This document shows positions 28,534 through 39,474 of a DNA stretch of 64,000 nt, piece by piece; position 1 is the stretch's first letter, and each line of letters begins with the position of its first letter. Below the pieces are notes generated by a model that was not told the DNA's origin, ran no database searches, and saw nothing but the letters and a program-made list of their open reading frames with translations. Position numbers and translations under genes: made by a program. The DNA lies in contig SAQL01000002.1 of assembly GCA_004020645.1 (NCBI GenBank), positions 248,001 through 312,000 on the forward strand. The letters run 5' to 3'. The stretch is from Mesorhizobium sp. (GTDB lineage Bacteria > Pseudomonadota > Alphaproteobacteria > Rhizobiales > Rhizobiaceae).

Positions 28534-30306
28534 TCAGGCGGCCTCATCCGTGATGGTGCGGCTGAGGCGGCGGACCTCCTCGTCGTTGAGCAGGCCGCCG
28601 GCGCGCAGCAGGCTGGCGAAGCGGCCATTGCGCATCGACAATTCGGCGAACCCACCCATTTCGACCACCTTGCCCTTGTCCATGAACACGACCAGATCGG
28701 CATCGCGAACGGTGGTCAGGCGGTGGGCGATGATGAAGGTAGTGCGGCCGCGCCGCAATTCGTCGATCGCTTCCTTGACGCGGTCTTCCGTCTCGACGTC
28801 GAGCGCGCTGGTCGCTTCGTCGAGCACCAGGATGGGCGAATCCTTCAGCACGGCGCGCGCGATCGCGATACGCTGGCGCTCGCCGCCCGAAAGCTGTCCA
28901 CCGCGTTCGCCGACGACCGTATCGTAGCCGTTGCTCTTCGACAGGATGAAATCCTGTGCGGCAGCGGCATTGGCGGCGGCGTGGACCTCATCATAGGTCG
29001 CCTCGGCGCGCCCGACGCGAATATTGTCCTCGATCGAGCGGTTGAGCAGACCCGCATCCTGGAACACGGTGGCGATCGAGTGGCGAAGCGACTTGCGGGT
29101 CACCGTGCGGGTATCGATGCCATCGATCAGGATGCGGCCGCTGGACGGCGCAAAGACCCGCTGCAAAAGATTGATGAGCGTGGTCTTGCCTGCGCCCGTC
29201 GGACCGACGATGGCGACGGTCTGACCGGCATGGACCTCGAACGACACGTCGTTCACGCCTTGCCCCGAATTGGCGAATTCGAAGCTGACGTTTTCAAAAC
29301 GCACATGACCAGTGACATTGCCGAGGTCACGCAAACCGTCCGGCTCGGCGGCGTCGGCCGCGGAGTCCTCGAGGCGATAAAATTCCTCGAGCTTGGCCCT
29401 GGCTTCCGAAATCTGGTTGGCGAAGGCCGACATCTGGTCGAGCCGGGCAATCAGCAGCGTCGCAAAGCCGGTAAAGGCGATGACGTCACCGATACGCAAT
29501 TGGCCATGCATGACCAGGTAGGAGCCGATTAAAAGCACGACCATCATCGAAATGGTCGACGACAGGCGGTGCAGGGCGTTGGCCAATGCCCACCAGTCGA
29601 GCACCGGATACTGGGCATCAAGCAGGTTCTTGACATAGCGCTTCAAGGCGTCGGTCTCGTGGCCGATGCGATTGTAGCTCTGCAGCACGGCGACATTGCT
29701 GACCGAATCGCTCACATGCGCGAACACTTTGTGAAAGTGCCGCTCCACGGACGCTTGGCCTTCCCTCGTACGCCGCATCACCAGCCGCCCGATTGCGACA
29801 TAGAGCGCGCCCAGCGCCAGCAGGACCATCGACATGCGAATATCCATGCTGAGCGCCGTCGGCACCAGCAGAACCAGTGCGACAACGGTGGACAAATGCT
29901 GCCTCATGAACTCGAGCCAGAGACTGAACAAGGTCTCGACCGCGCGCAGAAGCGTATGCAGGGAATTGGAGGTGCCGCGCTGATGATGCCAAGCAAGCGG
30001 CATGGTGATCACGCGCTCGAATGACTGGCAAAGCACCTCGCTGCGCCGTGCATGGGCAAAGCGGTCAGCGCCGCGCGCCACCAGAACGAAGGCGACGACG
30101 TTGAAGACGCCGATACCGGCCCATACGGCGAGCGTCGAAAACACCGAGCCGCCGTCCGAAATAGCATCGATCACCCGTCCGAACATGATCGGCTCAAGGA
30201 TGGCGATAATGGCAAGCGCGACATTCGCTCCGCAGATAAACGCTACGCGTTTCCTGTCGGCGGCGAGATAACCAAGCGCTCTCCAGTAGATCTGCAGAAG
30301 GGACAC
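28534..30306 (-). CDS. ndvA: Beta-(1,2)-glucan export ATP-binding/permease protein NdvA
   Basis: NdvA exports cyclic beta-1,2-glucan made by NdvB across the inner membrane. The 590-residue half-transporter has a six-helix membrane domain (about residues 15-310) and an ABC domain (about 345-580) with Walker A GPTGAGKTT, the signature LSGGERQR and Walker B LVLDEATSALD. The length and the adjacent ndvB support the assignment. The start is GTG 30306 preceded by GGAG. A terminator (30559-30579) separates it from ndvB, so it probably has its own promoter. In Sinorhizobium loss of ndvA impairs nodule development and osmoadaptation. Confidence 0.95.
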   Translation of the reverse strand: MSLLQIYWRALGYLAADRKRVAFICGANVALAIIAILEPIMFGRVIDAISDGGSVFSTLAVWAGIGVFNVVAFVLVARGADRFAHARRSEVLCQSFERVITMPLAWHHQRGTSNSLHTLLRAVETLFSLWLEFMRQHLSTVVALVLLVPTALSMDIRMSMVLLALGALYVAIGRLVMRRTREGQASVERHFHKVFAHVSDSVSNVAVLQSYNRIGHETDALKRYVKNLLDAQYPVLDWWALANALHRLSSTISMMVVLLIGSYLVMHGQLRIGDVIAFTGFATLLIARLDQMSAFANQISEARAKLEEFYRLEDSAADAAEPDGLRDLGNVTGHVRFENVSFEFANSGQGVNDVSFEVHAGQTVAIVGPTGAGKTTLINLLQRVFAPSSGRILIDGIDTRTVTRKSLRHSIATVFQDAGLLNRSIEDNIRVGRAEATYDEVHAAANAAAAQDFILSKSNGYDTVVGERGGQLSGGERQRIAIARAVLKDSPILVLDEATSALDVETEDRVKEAIDELRRGRTTFIIAHRLTTVRDADLVVFMDKGKVVEMGGFAELSMRNGRFASLLRAGGLLNDEEVRRLSRTITDEAA

Positions 30307-30666
30307 TTCAGCTACTCCGGCAAATTGTTATTGTGCACTGCATCATTTTCTGACTCGTACCTGTTGACGTGTCGCGAAACAATGCTCGTGTACCCCTTCA
30401 GTTCCCAATTCGCGAACAAAAGATGGCGACGCTGCGAAATCTGTCGTGATCACCTAACGGTTTGAGAAAAAAGGTAAAATGTCAGCCTTGCGGCAGAATC
30501 GTGGCAGGCTGCAAGCACTGCCGCAATTTTAATCAGCAACTGGTTATGTACGGATCACAAAAGCCTGCATCGGCTTTTTGGAGAGCTCATGCGCAATAGA
30601 ATTTTCTAGGCGTGCTTAAACAACGCGCGCCCCCAAGACGTGCAAGGACGCTCCAAATCCTTGAAA
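30307..30666. other. ndvB-ndvA intergenic region
   Basis: No gene is present in these 360 bases. The right part holds the terminator hairpin at 30559-30579. The rest is AT-richer than its surroundings and probably holds the ndvA promoter. No specific operator is recognised. Confidence 0.6.
30559..30579 (-). terminator. Terminator downstream of ndvB
   Basis: AAAAGCC and GGCTTTT pair across a six-base loop. Read leftward, the stem ends in four Ts about 90 bases past the ndvB stop codon. Confidence 0.6.
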
Positions 30667-33600
30667 CTACGCCGGTATCCTGACGACCACCTCAGCCTTG
30701 TCGCCGGCTTTCGGTTCGAAAGATGAAGCCTTCGTCTTTTTACCATCTACCTCAAGCGAGATGGCTTTGACCTTGGCGTCGCGGACAACGCGAACCCTGA
30801 GTTCGGCCCCCAGCACCTTGAGCGTTGCTGCATAACCATCCCAATGGCTGGGGAGTTTCGGCCTGAACTGGATGCGCTCGCCCCTGCGCTCAATCCCGAG
30901 GATGCCCTCGACCGCCGCGCGGTAAAGCCAGCCGGCCGAGCCGGTATACCAGGTCCAGCCGCCGCGGCCGCCCCTGCCTTGCCCGGCGTAGACGTCGGCC
31001 GCGACGACATAAGGCTCGACGCGGTAGTGCTCGGCAGCGGCTTCGTCGAGCGCGTGGTTGACCGGGTTGAGCATCGAGAGACAGCGGTAGGCGTCGTCGG
31101 TGCGCCCCATTTCGGCGAGCGCAATGACGAACCATGTCGCCGCGTGGGTGTACTGGCCGCCGTTTTCACGGACACCCGGCGGGTAGCTCTTGATGTAGCC
31201 TGGGTTCTGTTCCGTCCTGGAGAAGGGCGGGGTGAAAAGCTTGACGATCTTGAGCTCGTCGTCGACGAGCATTTTCAATGCCTGCTGCATCGCCGTCGTC
31301 GACCGCGCCGGATCGCCCTCGCCCGACAGCACGCTCCACGACTGGGCAATCGAGTCGATCTTGCACTCCTGCGAACCGCGCGACCCCAGCGGCGTGCCGT
31401 CATCGAAACTGCCGCGACGGTACCATTCACCATCCCAGGCGGTGCTTTCCAACGCCCGCTTCAGCACGTCGGCGTGTTTTGTCCAGGCTTGCGCACGCTT
31501 GGTATCGCCTTCCGCCTTGGCAACAGGTGCAAAGTCGCCCAGCGTCTTCAGCAGGAACCAGCCCAGCCAGACGCTCTCGCCCTTTCCGTGCTCGCCGACA
31601 CGGTTCATGCCGTCGTTCCAGTCGCCACCGAGGATCAGCGGCAGTCCGGCGGAGCTGCTGCGCTTGATGGCAAGGTCAAGTGCGCGTGCGCAATGATCAT
31701 AGAGTGAAGCGGTCTTCTTCGATATCTCCGGGGTGAAGAAGGCGTCGTGCTCGCCTTCTTCCAGAGGCGGCCCGTCGATGAAGGGCAGTTGCTCCCTGAG
31801 GATCGCGGTATCGCCGGTCACCTGCAAGTAGTGTGCCGTGGCATGGGCGAGCCAGACCACGTCGTCGGAAATCATGGTGCGGACGCCAGCCTCGGTGCGC
31901 GGCAGCCACCAATGCTGCACGTCGCCTTCGGGGAATTGCCGCCGCGCCGCGTTGAGGATCTGGTCGCGCGCCAGTTTCGGATCATGGACAAGCAGGGCCA
32001 GCGTGTCCTGCAACTGATCGCGGAAGCCAAAGGCGCCGCTCGCCTGGTAAAACGCCGAGCGGGCGCGGATGCGGCAGGCAAGGCTCTGATAGGGCAGCCA
32101 GTGGTTGACCATCGCGTTGAGCGCCTTGTCCGGCGTCTCGACCTGGATGGTGTCGAGAAACCCTCGCCAGGTGCGTTCATTGTCAGCCAGCCGCTGATCG
32201 AAATCCTTGCTGCAATGATGCTGTACCAGCGCGCTGGCTTCCTCGGCAGAGGCTGCATCGCCGAGCAGCCAGAGCAGCGTCACGTCGCCGCCGGCAGGGA
32301 TGTCGACGTCGCGTGCAATTGCAGCACAAGGATCGTCGCCCGCCTCGACGCGGCCCGACAGGCTTGCGCCGCTGAGCACGGCTTGCGGGAGTCCGCTGGT
32401 GCCGTTTCGGCCGATGAACTCGCCGCGGTCGGCCGTCACCGAGTGTACCGCGCTGTCGGCGGCCAGGAAGGCGACCCGCTCGCTGAAGTCGAGCCCGTAG
32501 GGATTTTGCGCCAGCAACGCGCCCGTCGCAGCATCCGTGGACGGAACGATGGTCGCCGCCGTGCGCGAACGATGGCTGCCAAGAACCCATTCCGCATAGG
32601 CGTAAACGCGCAGGCGCGCCGGCACCGAACCCGAATTCTGGATGCGCAATCGGGAGATTTTCACCGGATCGACAGGATCCACCACATGGGTCAGGTCCAT
32701 CGACAGCGATCCGCGTTTCGAACGGAAGGTCGAAAAACCCTGTCCGTGCCATGTTTCGTAGGTCATGGCGGGATCGCGCACCACTGCGGCCAGCGGCGAG
32801 AACGCCCGGCCGTTGGCATGATCGTAGATATAGATGCCCTCGCCGGGCCGGTTGGTGACCGGGTCGTTTGCCCACGGCGTCAGTTGATAGTCGCGGCTGT
32901 TTCGGCTCCAGGTGAAGGCAGCGCCTTCAGCCGAAACATGGAAACCGAACGAGGCGTTGGAGACGACGTTGATCCAGGGCTGCGGCGTCGTGCGCCGGCC
33001 AGCAAGGCGCACGACATAGTGGCGTCCGTCGCCCTCGAAGCCGCCAAAACCGTTCCACTGGTTGAGGCCGCTGCCGTCGGCGCTGCCTTCAACCGAGGCC
33101 TGGGCAGCCCATGTCTGTGGCGCCGGCGGAGACGGTTCACGAAGCGCTGCTGCACCTGCCGGCTGCAAGGCGTCCCGCGCTTGCAGCGCAGCCGCCTCGG
33201 CGCGCTCGATCTGATCGAAGATGGTGCCGTTTCGCGTGTGCAGGGCAACGCGGGCGACGGCGAGCAGCGTCTTGTAGGTCGTCTCGTCCATCAGATCGCG
33301 GCGCACCGCGAAGATGTGCTGGCGGGGTCCGAGTTCCTTGCCGCGTAGACGGCTGTTTTCGCACAGCGTCTCGACCGCCCGTTGCAGATCCTGCACGTAG
33401 GATGAAGCCTGCTCGTTGACGACGACAAAGTCGATCATCATGCCGCGGGCGCGCATATATTCCTGGAAGCGGAGCGCCTGGGCAACGATCTCCAGATCGG
33501 CGACATCGCCGATCCTGACCAGGAAAATCGGAAAGTCGCCGGATATGCTGGTCGGCCACAGGCCCGACTGCTTGCCGAGCCCTGAAGCGATCGATTCGGC

Positions 33601-36600
33601 CGGAAGGCGCAGGAACGGATCAGGATAGATCAGATAGCGCGCCAGGTTCTGCACATTGGCGGCATCGGCAAGGCTGAGGCCGAGATGACGGGTCTGCACC
33701 TGTGAGCGGGTCCAGGCGAGCATCGCCTGGCGGGCGAAGGCTTCCGGATGATCGAGCCGCGCAATGGCATCTTCGAGTTCGGCACGGTTGTCGCCGACGG
33801 CAGTCCAGAAGGTCAGCGATATCTTTTTGTTGGCCGGCACGCGCACCTGTCGGCGAAGTGCTGCGACCGGATCCAGCGTGAAGCCGGAATGGCCACCAAG
33901 CTTGGCGCCGGGATCGAATGCCGCGGCCTCGACAATGGTGCGGCCGCGGCCGATGAAGGCGCGCCGGTCGGTTTCGGCCTCGGCGTCGCGCGTCGACCCA
34001 GACGGGTCGGTGACGAAATGCACCATGGTAACATCAGGCTCGTCCGTTTCCCGCTTGCGTCTTGTGGCAAAGATCGCCCCGTTATTCGCAGCGATTTCGG
34101 TTTCCACGAACATTTTCGAGAAGGCAGGATGCGCGTTGTCCGATGCCTCGGAGCCCAGCACCAGTTCGGCAAAGGAGGTCACCTCGATATGCCGGTCGAC
34201 CGGGCCGTCATTGTAGAGCGTCACCCGCCGGCCTTCGCCGTTTCCTTCCGAGATGACGATGCATTCGACCTCCGAACGCAGTGATCCCACCGACTTGATG
34301 AAGCTTGCCTTGTCGTCGGAGAACAGCGTCTGCACCTCTTCGTGGGTGGCACGCTTCGGCTCGGCGGTGGCCGACCACCAGTCGCCGGTGCCGGCGTCGC
34401 GCAGGAAGATATAGGAGCCAAGCCGATCCTCGGTTGGATCCGGCTGCCAGCGCGTGACGGCAAGCTCGCCCCAGCGGCTATAGCCTGAGCCGGTCGCGGT
34501 GACCATGACCGAATAGCGGCCATTGGACATGACGCTGGTCGAACGCAGCGCCTTGAGCGGATCGAGGATGATGCGCGTATCGGGGCTCTCGACTTCCGTT
34601 TCGTCCTTCGACCGTTCGTCGGCCTCGGTCCTGACGGTGGCGGTCGGGATGTCGCGCGGCGCCCTTTCCTGCAGCAGCAACTCGGCCGACTCGATCACCG
34701 GATCGCTGTGGAAGCGGTCGCGCAGGCGTCCTTCAAAGATGGCGTCGGCAACGGCGGCGATCGACATGCCGGAATGGTGGGCCATGTAGTTCAGCACGAC
34801 GACATGGTCGGTGCCCTCCGGCACGCGCTGCGGCGTGAAATCGACCGCATCGTAGAAGCCGTGCCGGCCAAGGGCGCCGAGCCGCCTCAGCCTGGCCAGG
34901 TTCTGCACCGATTCACGCGGGGTGAACTGCGCCGCCAGCACGGTCGCATAGGGCGCAATCACCGTGTTCTGGCCAAGACCTCGCTTTAGGCCCAGCCCGG
35001 GCACGCCGAAATTGGTGTACTGGTAGGTCAGTTCGCGATCGCGGGCATTGTAGGCCGCTTCCGAAATCCCCCAGGGCACGTTCTTCGAGCGGCCGTACTG
35101 GATCTGACGCTTGATGATGAGTTTGCTGGTCTGGTTGAGGATGCTGCCTTGCGGCTCCTTCATCACCAACGGCGGCATCAGATACTCGAACATCGAGCCT
35201 GACCAGGACATCAGCGCGCCCTTGAACCCGATCTCGACGATCGGCCGGCCGAGGTGGAACCAGTGCTCCGTCGGCAGATCGCCCTTGGCGATGGCGAACA
35301 GGCTGGTCAGCCGCGCCTCGGAAGCCAGGAGGTCGTAGCAGCTTTCGTCGAGCTGATGCTCCTCGACCCGGTAGCCGATCGACAGAAGCTTGCGTTCCTT
35401 TCGCATTAGGAAGGAGAAATCCATCTCGAAGGCGAAGCGACGCGTGCGCTCGCGCAACGAAAGAAGCTTGGCCCGCAAGGCTTCGACGGCATTGTCGTCG
35501 CTATGCGCGTCATGGACATGCGCTTCGCAGGTGGCTTCCAGTCTCGCCGCCCAGTCGGCGATGGTGTCGCTCTGTGTCGATACGGCCTCGGTATGAATGG
35601 CGACGGCGAGCTTGCGAATCTCGCCGGCCAGAACGGCCAAGTTGATGGTGCGGATCGATGCCATCTCGGGCTGTGCCTTGATCGATTCGACCGCCCGCCG
35701 CATGCCGTCGAGGCGGTCGGCGAGCCGCTGGCGCAACGGCCGCAACTGGCGACGGTCGTCAGGCAACTCCGCCAGGCTTTCGTCGAGGATCGTCACCGTA
35801 TCGAGGATACCCTCGAAGTCGCCCTGAAGGTGGACAGCAGGCGCTTCCGCCCATTCGGCGCAGGCGGCCGCCACCGCCACCAGATGGCCGGCAAGATTGC
35901 CGCTATCGACGGCGGAAATGTAAAGCGGATAGAGCGGTTTCAGCGTCGTCGTGTCGTACCAGTTGAAGAGATGGCCGCGCTCACGCGGCATGCTCTCGAT
36001 GGTCGACATCGTCGCGTCGATGCGGGTGGTGGCGTCGGACAGGCTGATCCAGCCGAAGTCGCGCGCCGAAATCACCGACAGGAGATAGACGCCCATATTA
36101 GTCGGCGAGGTGCGGGGCGCGACGACAGGCGCCGGACTTTCCTGGAAATTATCGGGCGGCAGATTGTGATGCTCGGCCGTCACGAAGGTCTCGAAATAAT
36201 GCCATGTGCGCCGCGCAACCGTGCGCAGCGCATGGATGTCCGCCGCCGATATGCGCAAACGGTCCTCGGTTTCGGCCGAGCGGCTGATCCAGAAGGCGAA
36301 GGCCGGCGAACCGATCCAGAACAGCGCGAAGAAAAAGGCCACAAATGCTCCGGTGGAATCGGCCAGAACCGGGATGGCGAGGCCGACGACGCCGACAATC
36401 ACCGCGCCATACATCATGCCGTAATAGGAGCCGAGATCGTTGTCGCCGTTCTTGTGCGCCTGCGAGGCAGTGCGCCATTCGAGCAGGTTCTGCCGAGTGA
36501 CGAACAAACGGTAGAGCGTGCGAATAATGGCATCGCCCATCATCCAGGCCAGATGCGCCATCAGCACGATCTTCAGCGCTACCAGGGCGGTGCCGAAGAC

Positions 36601-39228
36601 AACGTCGCGCGCCAGCGCCGAGAAATGGCCGCGCGGCGTCTGGTCGCCGCTTTTCGGCAGGATGGCGTGGACGATGTCGAATGTCGGCGCCATGAACAGT
36701 GTGAGGATCAACAGCGCCTGCCATTGCGCGGCCTGCGTGAAAGGCAGCAACGTCCAGCCGGCGATCGCCGCCATCACCCAGAAGATCGGCGTCAGCGAGC
36801 GGCGCAGATTGTCGACCATCTTCCAGCGCGACAGCGCCGGCACGCCGGAGCGTGGGTCGAGAATGAAGCCCAGAAGCTGCCAGTCGCCGCGTGCCCAGCG
36901 ATGGTGGCGCGACGCGTCGACCGAATAGCGGGTCGGATAGTCCTCGACCAGTTCGACGTCCGTGACCAGCGCCGCGCGTGCCAAGGCGCCTTCGAGCAGA
37001 TCGTGGCTGAGGATGGTGTTTTCTTCGATGCGGCCCTTCAGTGCCGCTTCGAAGGCGTCGACGTGATAGAGGCCCTTGCCGGTGAAGGAGCCGTCGCCGA
37101 AGACGTCCTGGTAGATATCCGAGACGGCAAATACGTAGGGGTCGAGGCCGCGATTGGCGGAAAAGACCCGCTGGAAGAAGGATGCGTCGTCGCCGCTGGT
37201 CAGCGAGGCGGTGATGCGCGGCTGCAGGATGGTGTAGCCGGCGGTGACAACGCGCTTTGCCGCATCGTAATGCGGGCGGTTGAGCGGATGGCAAAGCTTG
37301 CCAACCAAACTGGCGACGGCATCGCGGGTGGTGCGCGTGTCGGCGTCCAACGTCATCACATGGATGACGTTTTCAGGCAACGGCACATCCAGCGGCAGGA
37401 AGGTGGTGTCGCTGTCACCGCGCAGCAGAAGGTTCAGTTCGTGCAACTTGCCGCGCTTGCGTTCCCAGCCCATCCAGGCGCCCTGGGATTCATTGTATAG
37501 CCGCCGGCGATGCAGGACGTAGAAACGCGGCGCGCCTTCGCTGGGATAGCGGGCGTTCAGCCGTGCGATCTCGTCGCGAGCATATTGGAGGATCTCAATA
37601 TCCGCCGCATCGATTTCGGTTTTGCTGTCCGGCCAGTCCGATAGCAGAGCGAAATGGATTTCGTCCGCGGTGTTGGCCAGGTGATGCACTTCGATGTTGC
37701 GGATGTTCTCCTCGACGTCGTCGCGCGAGCCGATCAGCGACGGCACCACCACCAGCGTGCGCGCCTCGGGCGGCATGCCGCGTCTGTAGTCGTAGCCGAC
37801 GAGGCGGGTGGGCTTCAGGAACAACGATACGACGGTGTTGAAGAAGGCAAGCGCGCCTTCGCTGGCCGGCACGGCAAACAGCGCCAGCATCAAGACGATC
37901 GACGGTATGGCCAGGCCGAGATTGGCAAGGGCGTTGCCGGAGAGGACCAGAAGCAGGACCGTCAGCGCGAAAACCGGCACGACAATGCCCAGCCATCCGG
38001 TCTTGCCGAACGCCCGTTTGATCGTGACGCTGACGGTCGGCCGATAGCCGATCGCTTTTTCCAGTTCCAGCCGGCGCGGGCCGACCAAAAAGAACCCGAC
38101 GTCGGTGTGAGCGGTCGGACCGGTGCCGGTGGTATCGGCGACAGCGGCATGGCCGGCGAGTTCGATCGCTTTTTCGGCAACGCGGAATTCGGAACGATCG
38201 GAGCGGCGCGCCATTTCCTCGATCGCGGTCCGGTACTGGTCGCGCGAGAAGAAATCGAGCTTGGCGAAATCGGTGCGCTCGCGCAGCAAGGTGTCGATGC
38301 GGCTGACACCTTCGAACCAAACCGTCCAGTCGATATCGTTGATAAGCCTGAGGCCGCGGATGATGTTCCCGGTGGTTACATTGCCGCCGGACAGCGTGCG
38401 ATGTTCGCTGATGATGATTTCCTCGGCATCGGAGCCGGACGTTTCAAGCTCGCCCTCCAGCCATTCCAGCGCCCTGCCGGCATTTTGCGACCCGTCGCGC
38501 AGGCGGTAGAGCAATTGGGTGGCGAAGGTGGTGTCCTGTGCATGGGCGACGTAGTTCGACAGGATCGCCTGACGGTCGGCGCTGTCGTCGATCGCCAGCA
38601 CGCGGTCGGCAACCTCGTTGGCAATCTGGCGCATCTGCCGGGTACGATTGACCCGGACCGCGATCCGGCGAAGATTTTCGATCAGAACGAAGCGCAGCAG
38701 CGATGGCAGTGCCCAGAGTTCGCCGATCTTCAGCGGCTCTACGGACTGAAAGCCTTCGACGATTGCCTTGAACATTGTCGCCGAGACGGAACTGTCCGAA
38801 TGGGCGACATAGGTCCAGGCCAACGCAAGCGCGCGCGGCACGCTGGCGCCGTCGGAAAGCTTCAGCGTCGGTAACTGCCGATAGAAACGGCGCGGCAGGT
38901 CGCGCTTGACCTGGAAGATGGTTTCCTCAACCAGATAGTTGTTGTCGAGCAGCCATTGCGCCGCCGGCGTGATTGTCTCGCCCCTCGCCTGCGCGGCATT
39001 GGTCGAGCGGTAGACTTCGAGGATCTTGCTGGCGCTGTCGCGGACGCGTGGCTGGAAATCGAACGGCTCCAGGCCGAACAGATCCTTGACGTCGCCGTTG
39101 GCGAGGCTTGTACCCAGCGTGCGCAGGCGCTCTTCCGGCAGGAAATTGGAGCGTATCGGCTCTTCGGTGATGGCCGGGAAGCCCGCGCTCGTCTTTTCCA
39201 TTTGGGTGGAGGCCGTCTGAATATTCAT
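30667..39228 (-). CDS. ndvB: Cyclic beta-1,2-glucan synthase NdvB
   Basis: This giant inner-membrane enzyme makes periplasmic cyclic beta-1,2-glucans from UDP-glucose, needed for osmoadaptation and symbiosis. From ATG 39228 it has 2853 residues, the usual size. There are two membrane clusters (near residues 410-470 and 800-990), with the glycosyltransferase family 84 region between them carrying VMTLDADTRTTRDA near residue 630. Two further carbohydrate-binding/transglutaminase-like blocks follow, then a C-terminal GH94-type phosphorylase domain with GGDWNDGMNRVGE near 2540, which sets ring length. A GTG at 39270 is an alternative start. It is the longest gene in the window and is intact. ndvA lies downstream in the same orientation. 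Confidence 0.96.
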   Translation of the reverse strand: MNIQTASTQMEKTSAGFPAITEEPIRSNFLPEERLRTLGTSLANGDVKDLFGLEPFDFQPRVRDSASKILEVYRSTNAAQARGETITPAAQWLLDNNYLVEETIFQVKRDLPRRFYRQLPTLKLSDGASVPRALALAWTYVAHSDSSVSATMFKAIVEGFQSVEPLKIGELWALPSLLRFVLIENLRRIAVRVNRTRQMRQIANEVADRVLAIDDSADRQAILSNYVAHAQDTTFATQLLYRLRDGSQNAGRALEWLEGELETSGSDAEEIIISEHRTLSGGNVTTGNIIRGLRLINDIDWTVWFEGVSRIDTLLRERTDFAKLDFFSRDQYRTAIEEMARRSDRSEFRVAEKAIELAGHAAVADTTGTGPTAHTDVGFFLVGPRRLELEKAIGYRPTVSVTIKRAFGKTGWLGIVVPVFALTVLLLVLSGNALANLGLAIPSIVLMLALFAVPASEGALAFFNTVVSLFLKPTRLVGYDYRRGMPPEARTLVVVPSLIGSRDDVEENIRNIEVHHLANTADEIHFALLSDWPDSKTEIDAADIEILQYARDEIARLNARYPSEGAPRFYVLHRRRLYNESQGAWMGWERKRGKLHELNLLLRGDSDTTFLPLDVPLPENVIHVMTLDADTRTTRDAVASLVGKLCHPLNRPHYDAAKRVVTAGYTILQPRITASLTSGDDASFFQRVFSANRGLDPYVFAVSDIYQDVFGDGSFTGKGLYHVDAFEAALKGRIEENTILSHDLLEGALARAALVTDVELVEDYPTRYSVDASRHHRWARGDWQLLGFILDPRSGVPALSRWKMVDNLRRSLTPIFWVMAAIAGWTLLPFTQAAQWQALLILTLFMAPTFDIVHAILPKSGDQTPRGHFSALARDVVFGTALVALKIVLMAHLAWMMGDAIIRTLYRLFVTRQNLLEWRTASQAHKNGDNDLGSYYGMMYGAVIVGVVGLAIPVLADSTGAFVAFFFALFWIGSPAFAFWISRSAETEDRLRISAADIHALRTVARRTWHYFETFVTAEHHNLPPDNFQESPAPVVAPRTSPTNMGVYLLSVISARDFGWISLSDATTRIDATMSTIESMPRERGHLFNWYDTTTLKPLYPLYISAVDSGNLAGHLVAVAAACAEWAEAPAVHLQGDFEGILDTVTILDESLAELPDDRRQLRPLRQRLADRLDGMRRAVESIKAQPEMASIRTINLAVLAGEIRKLAVAIHTEAVSTQSDTIADWAARLEATCEAHVHDAHSDDNAVEALRAKLLSLRERTRRFAFEMDFSFLMRKERKLLSIGYRVEEHQLDESCYDLLASEARLTSLFAIAKGDLPTEHWFHLGRPIVEIGFKGALMSWSGSMFEYLMPPLVMKEPQGSILNQTSKLIIKRQIQYGRSKNVPWGISEAAYNARDRELTYQYTNFGVPGLGLKRGLGQNTVIAPYATVLAAQFTPRESVQNLARLRRLGALGRHGFYDAVDFTPQRVPEGTDHVVVLNYMAHHSGMSIAAVADAIFEGRLRDRFHSDPVIESAELLLQERAPRDIPTATVRTEADERSKDETEVESPDTRIILDPLKALRSTSVMSNGRYSVMVTATGSGYSRWGELAVTRWQPDPTEDRLGSYIFLRDAGTGDWWSATAEPKRATHEEVQTLFSDDKASFIKSVGSLRSEVECIVISEGNGEGRRVTLYNDGPVDRHIEVTSFAELVLGSEASDNAHPAFSKMFVETEIAANNGAIFATRRKRETDEPDVTMVHFVTDPSGSTRDAEAETDRRAFIGRGRTIVEAAAFDPGAKLGGHSGFTLDPVAALRRQVRVPANKKISLTFWTAVGDNRAELEDAIARLDHPEAFARQAMLAWTRSQVQTRHLGLSLADAANVQNLARYLIYPDPFLRLPAESIASGLGKQSGLWPTSISGDFPIFLVRIGDVADLEIVAQALRFQEYMRARGMMIDFVVVNEQASSYVQDLQRAVETLCENSRLRGKELGPRQHIFAVRRDLMDETTYKTLLAVARVALHTRNGTIFDQIERAEAAALQARDALQPAGAAALREPSPPAPQTWAAQASVEGSADGSGLNQWNGFGGFEGDGRHYVVRLAGRRTTPQPWINVVSNASFGFHVSAEGAAFTWSRNSRDYQLTPWANDPVTNRPGEGIYIYDHANGRAFSPLAAVVRDPAMTYETWHGQGFSTFRSKRGSLSMDLTHVVDPVDPVKISRLRIQNSGSVPARLRVYAYAEWVLGSHRSRTAATIVPSTDAATGALLAQNPYGLDFSERVAFLAADSAVHSVTADRGEFIGRNGTSGLPQAVLSGASLSGRVEAGDDPCAAIARDVDIPAGGDVTLLWLLGDAASAEEASALVQHHCSKDFDQRLADNERTWRGFLDTIQVETPDKALNAMVNHWLPYQSLACRIRARSAFYQASGAFGFRDQLQDTLALLVHDPKLARDQILNAARRQFPEGDVQHWWLPRTEAGVRTMISDDVVWLAHATAHYLQVTGDTAILREQLPFIDGPPLEEGEHDAFFTPEISKKTASLYDHCARALDLAIKRSSSAGLPLILGGDWNDGMNRVGEHGKGESVWLGWFLLKTLGDFAPVAKAEGDTKRAQAWTKHADVLKRALESTAWDGEWYRRGSFDDGTPLGSRGSQECKIDSIAQSWSVLSGEGDPARSTTAMQQALKMLVDDELKIVKLFTPPFSRTEQNPGYIKSYPPGVRENGGQYTHAATWFVIALAEMGRTDDAYRCLSMLNPVNHALDEAAAEHYRVEPYVVAADVYAGQGRGGRGGWTWYTGSAGWLYRAAVEGILGIERRGERIQFRPKLPSHWDGYAATLKVLGAELRVRVVRDAKVKAISLEVDGKKTKASSFEPKAGDKAEVVVRIPA

Positions 39229-39474
39229 TGAAAATTCCGCATGGGGGACGCACAGCGGCGTCACCGCCACGGCAATGTCCCTAAAACCGATTCAAATGCA
39301 ATTGGTTGCATCGAAACACAGGTCGAAAGTTTGTTTTCGCACGACAACTTTCAGACGATCACCCCTTCGCTCCCGCCGAGACCTGATCGAAGGAAGGATT
39401 CGGGCTTTTTCGTGATGTGGACTTGAGCTTACTGCATATTTCGCCGGTGTTGCGATCATGTTTCGAAACAGGCG

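Noticed and set aside
35503..37500. A 665-codon open frame antisense to ndvB, and other long antisense frames over ndvB
   Set aside because: High GC leaves antisense frames of GC-rich genes free of stops. The opposite-strand gene is a confident full-length NdvB, and the antisense products have no domain-like sequence.
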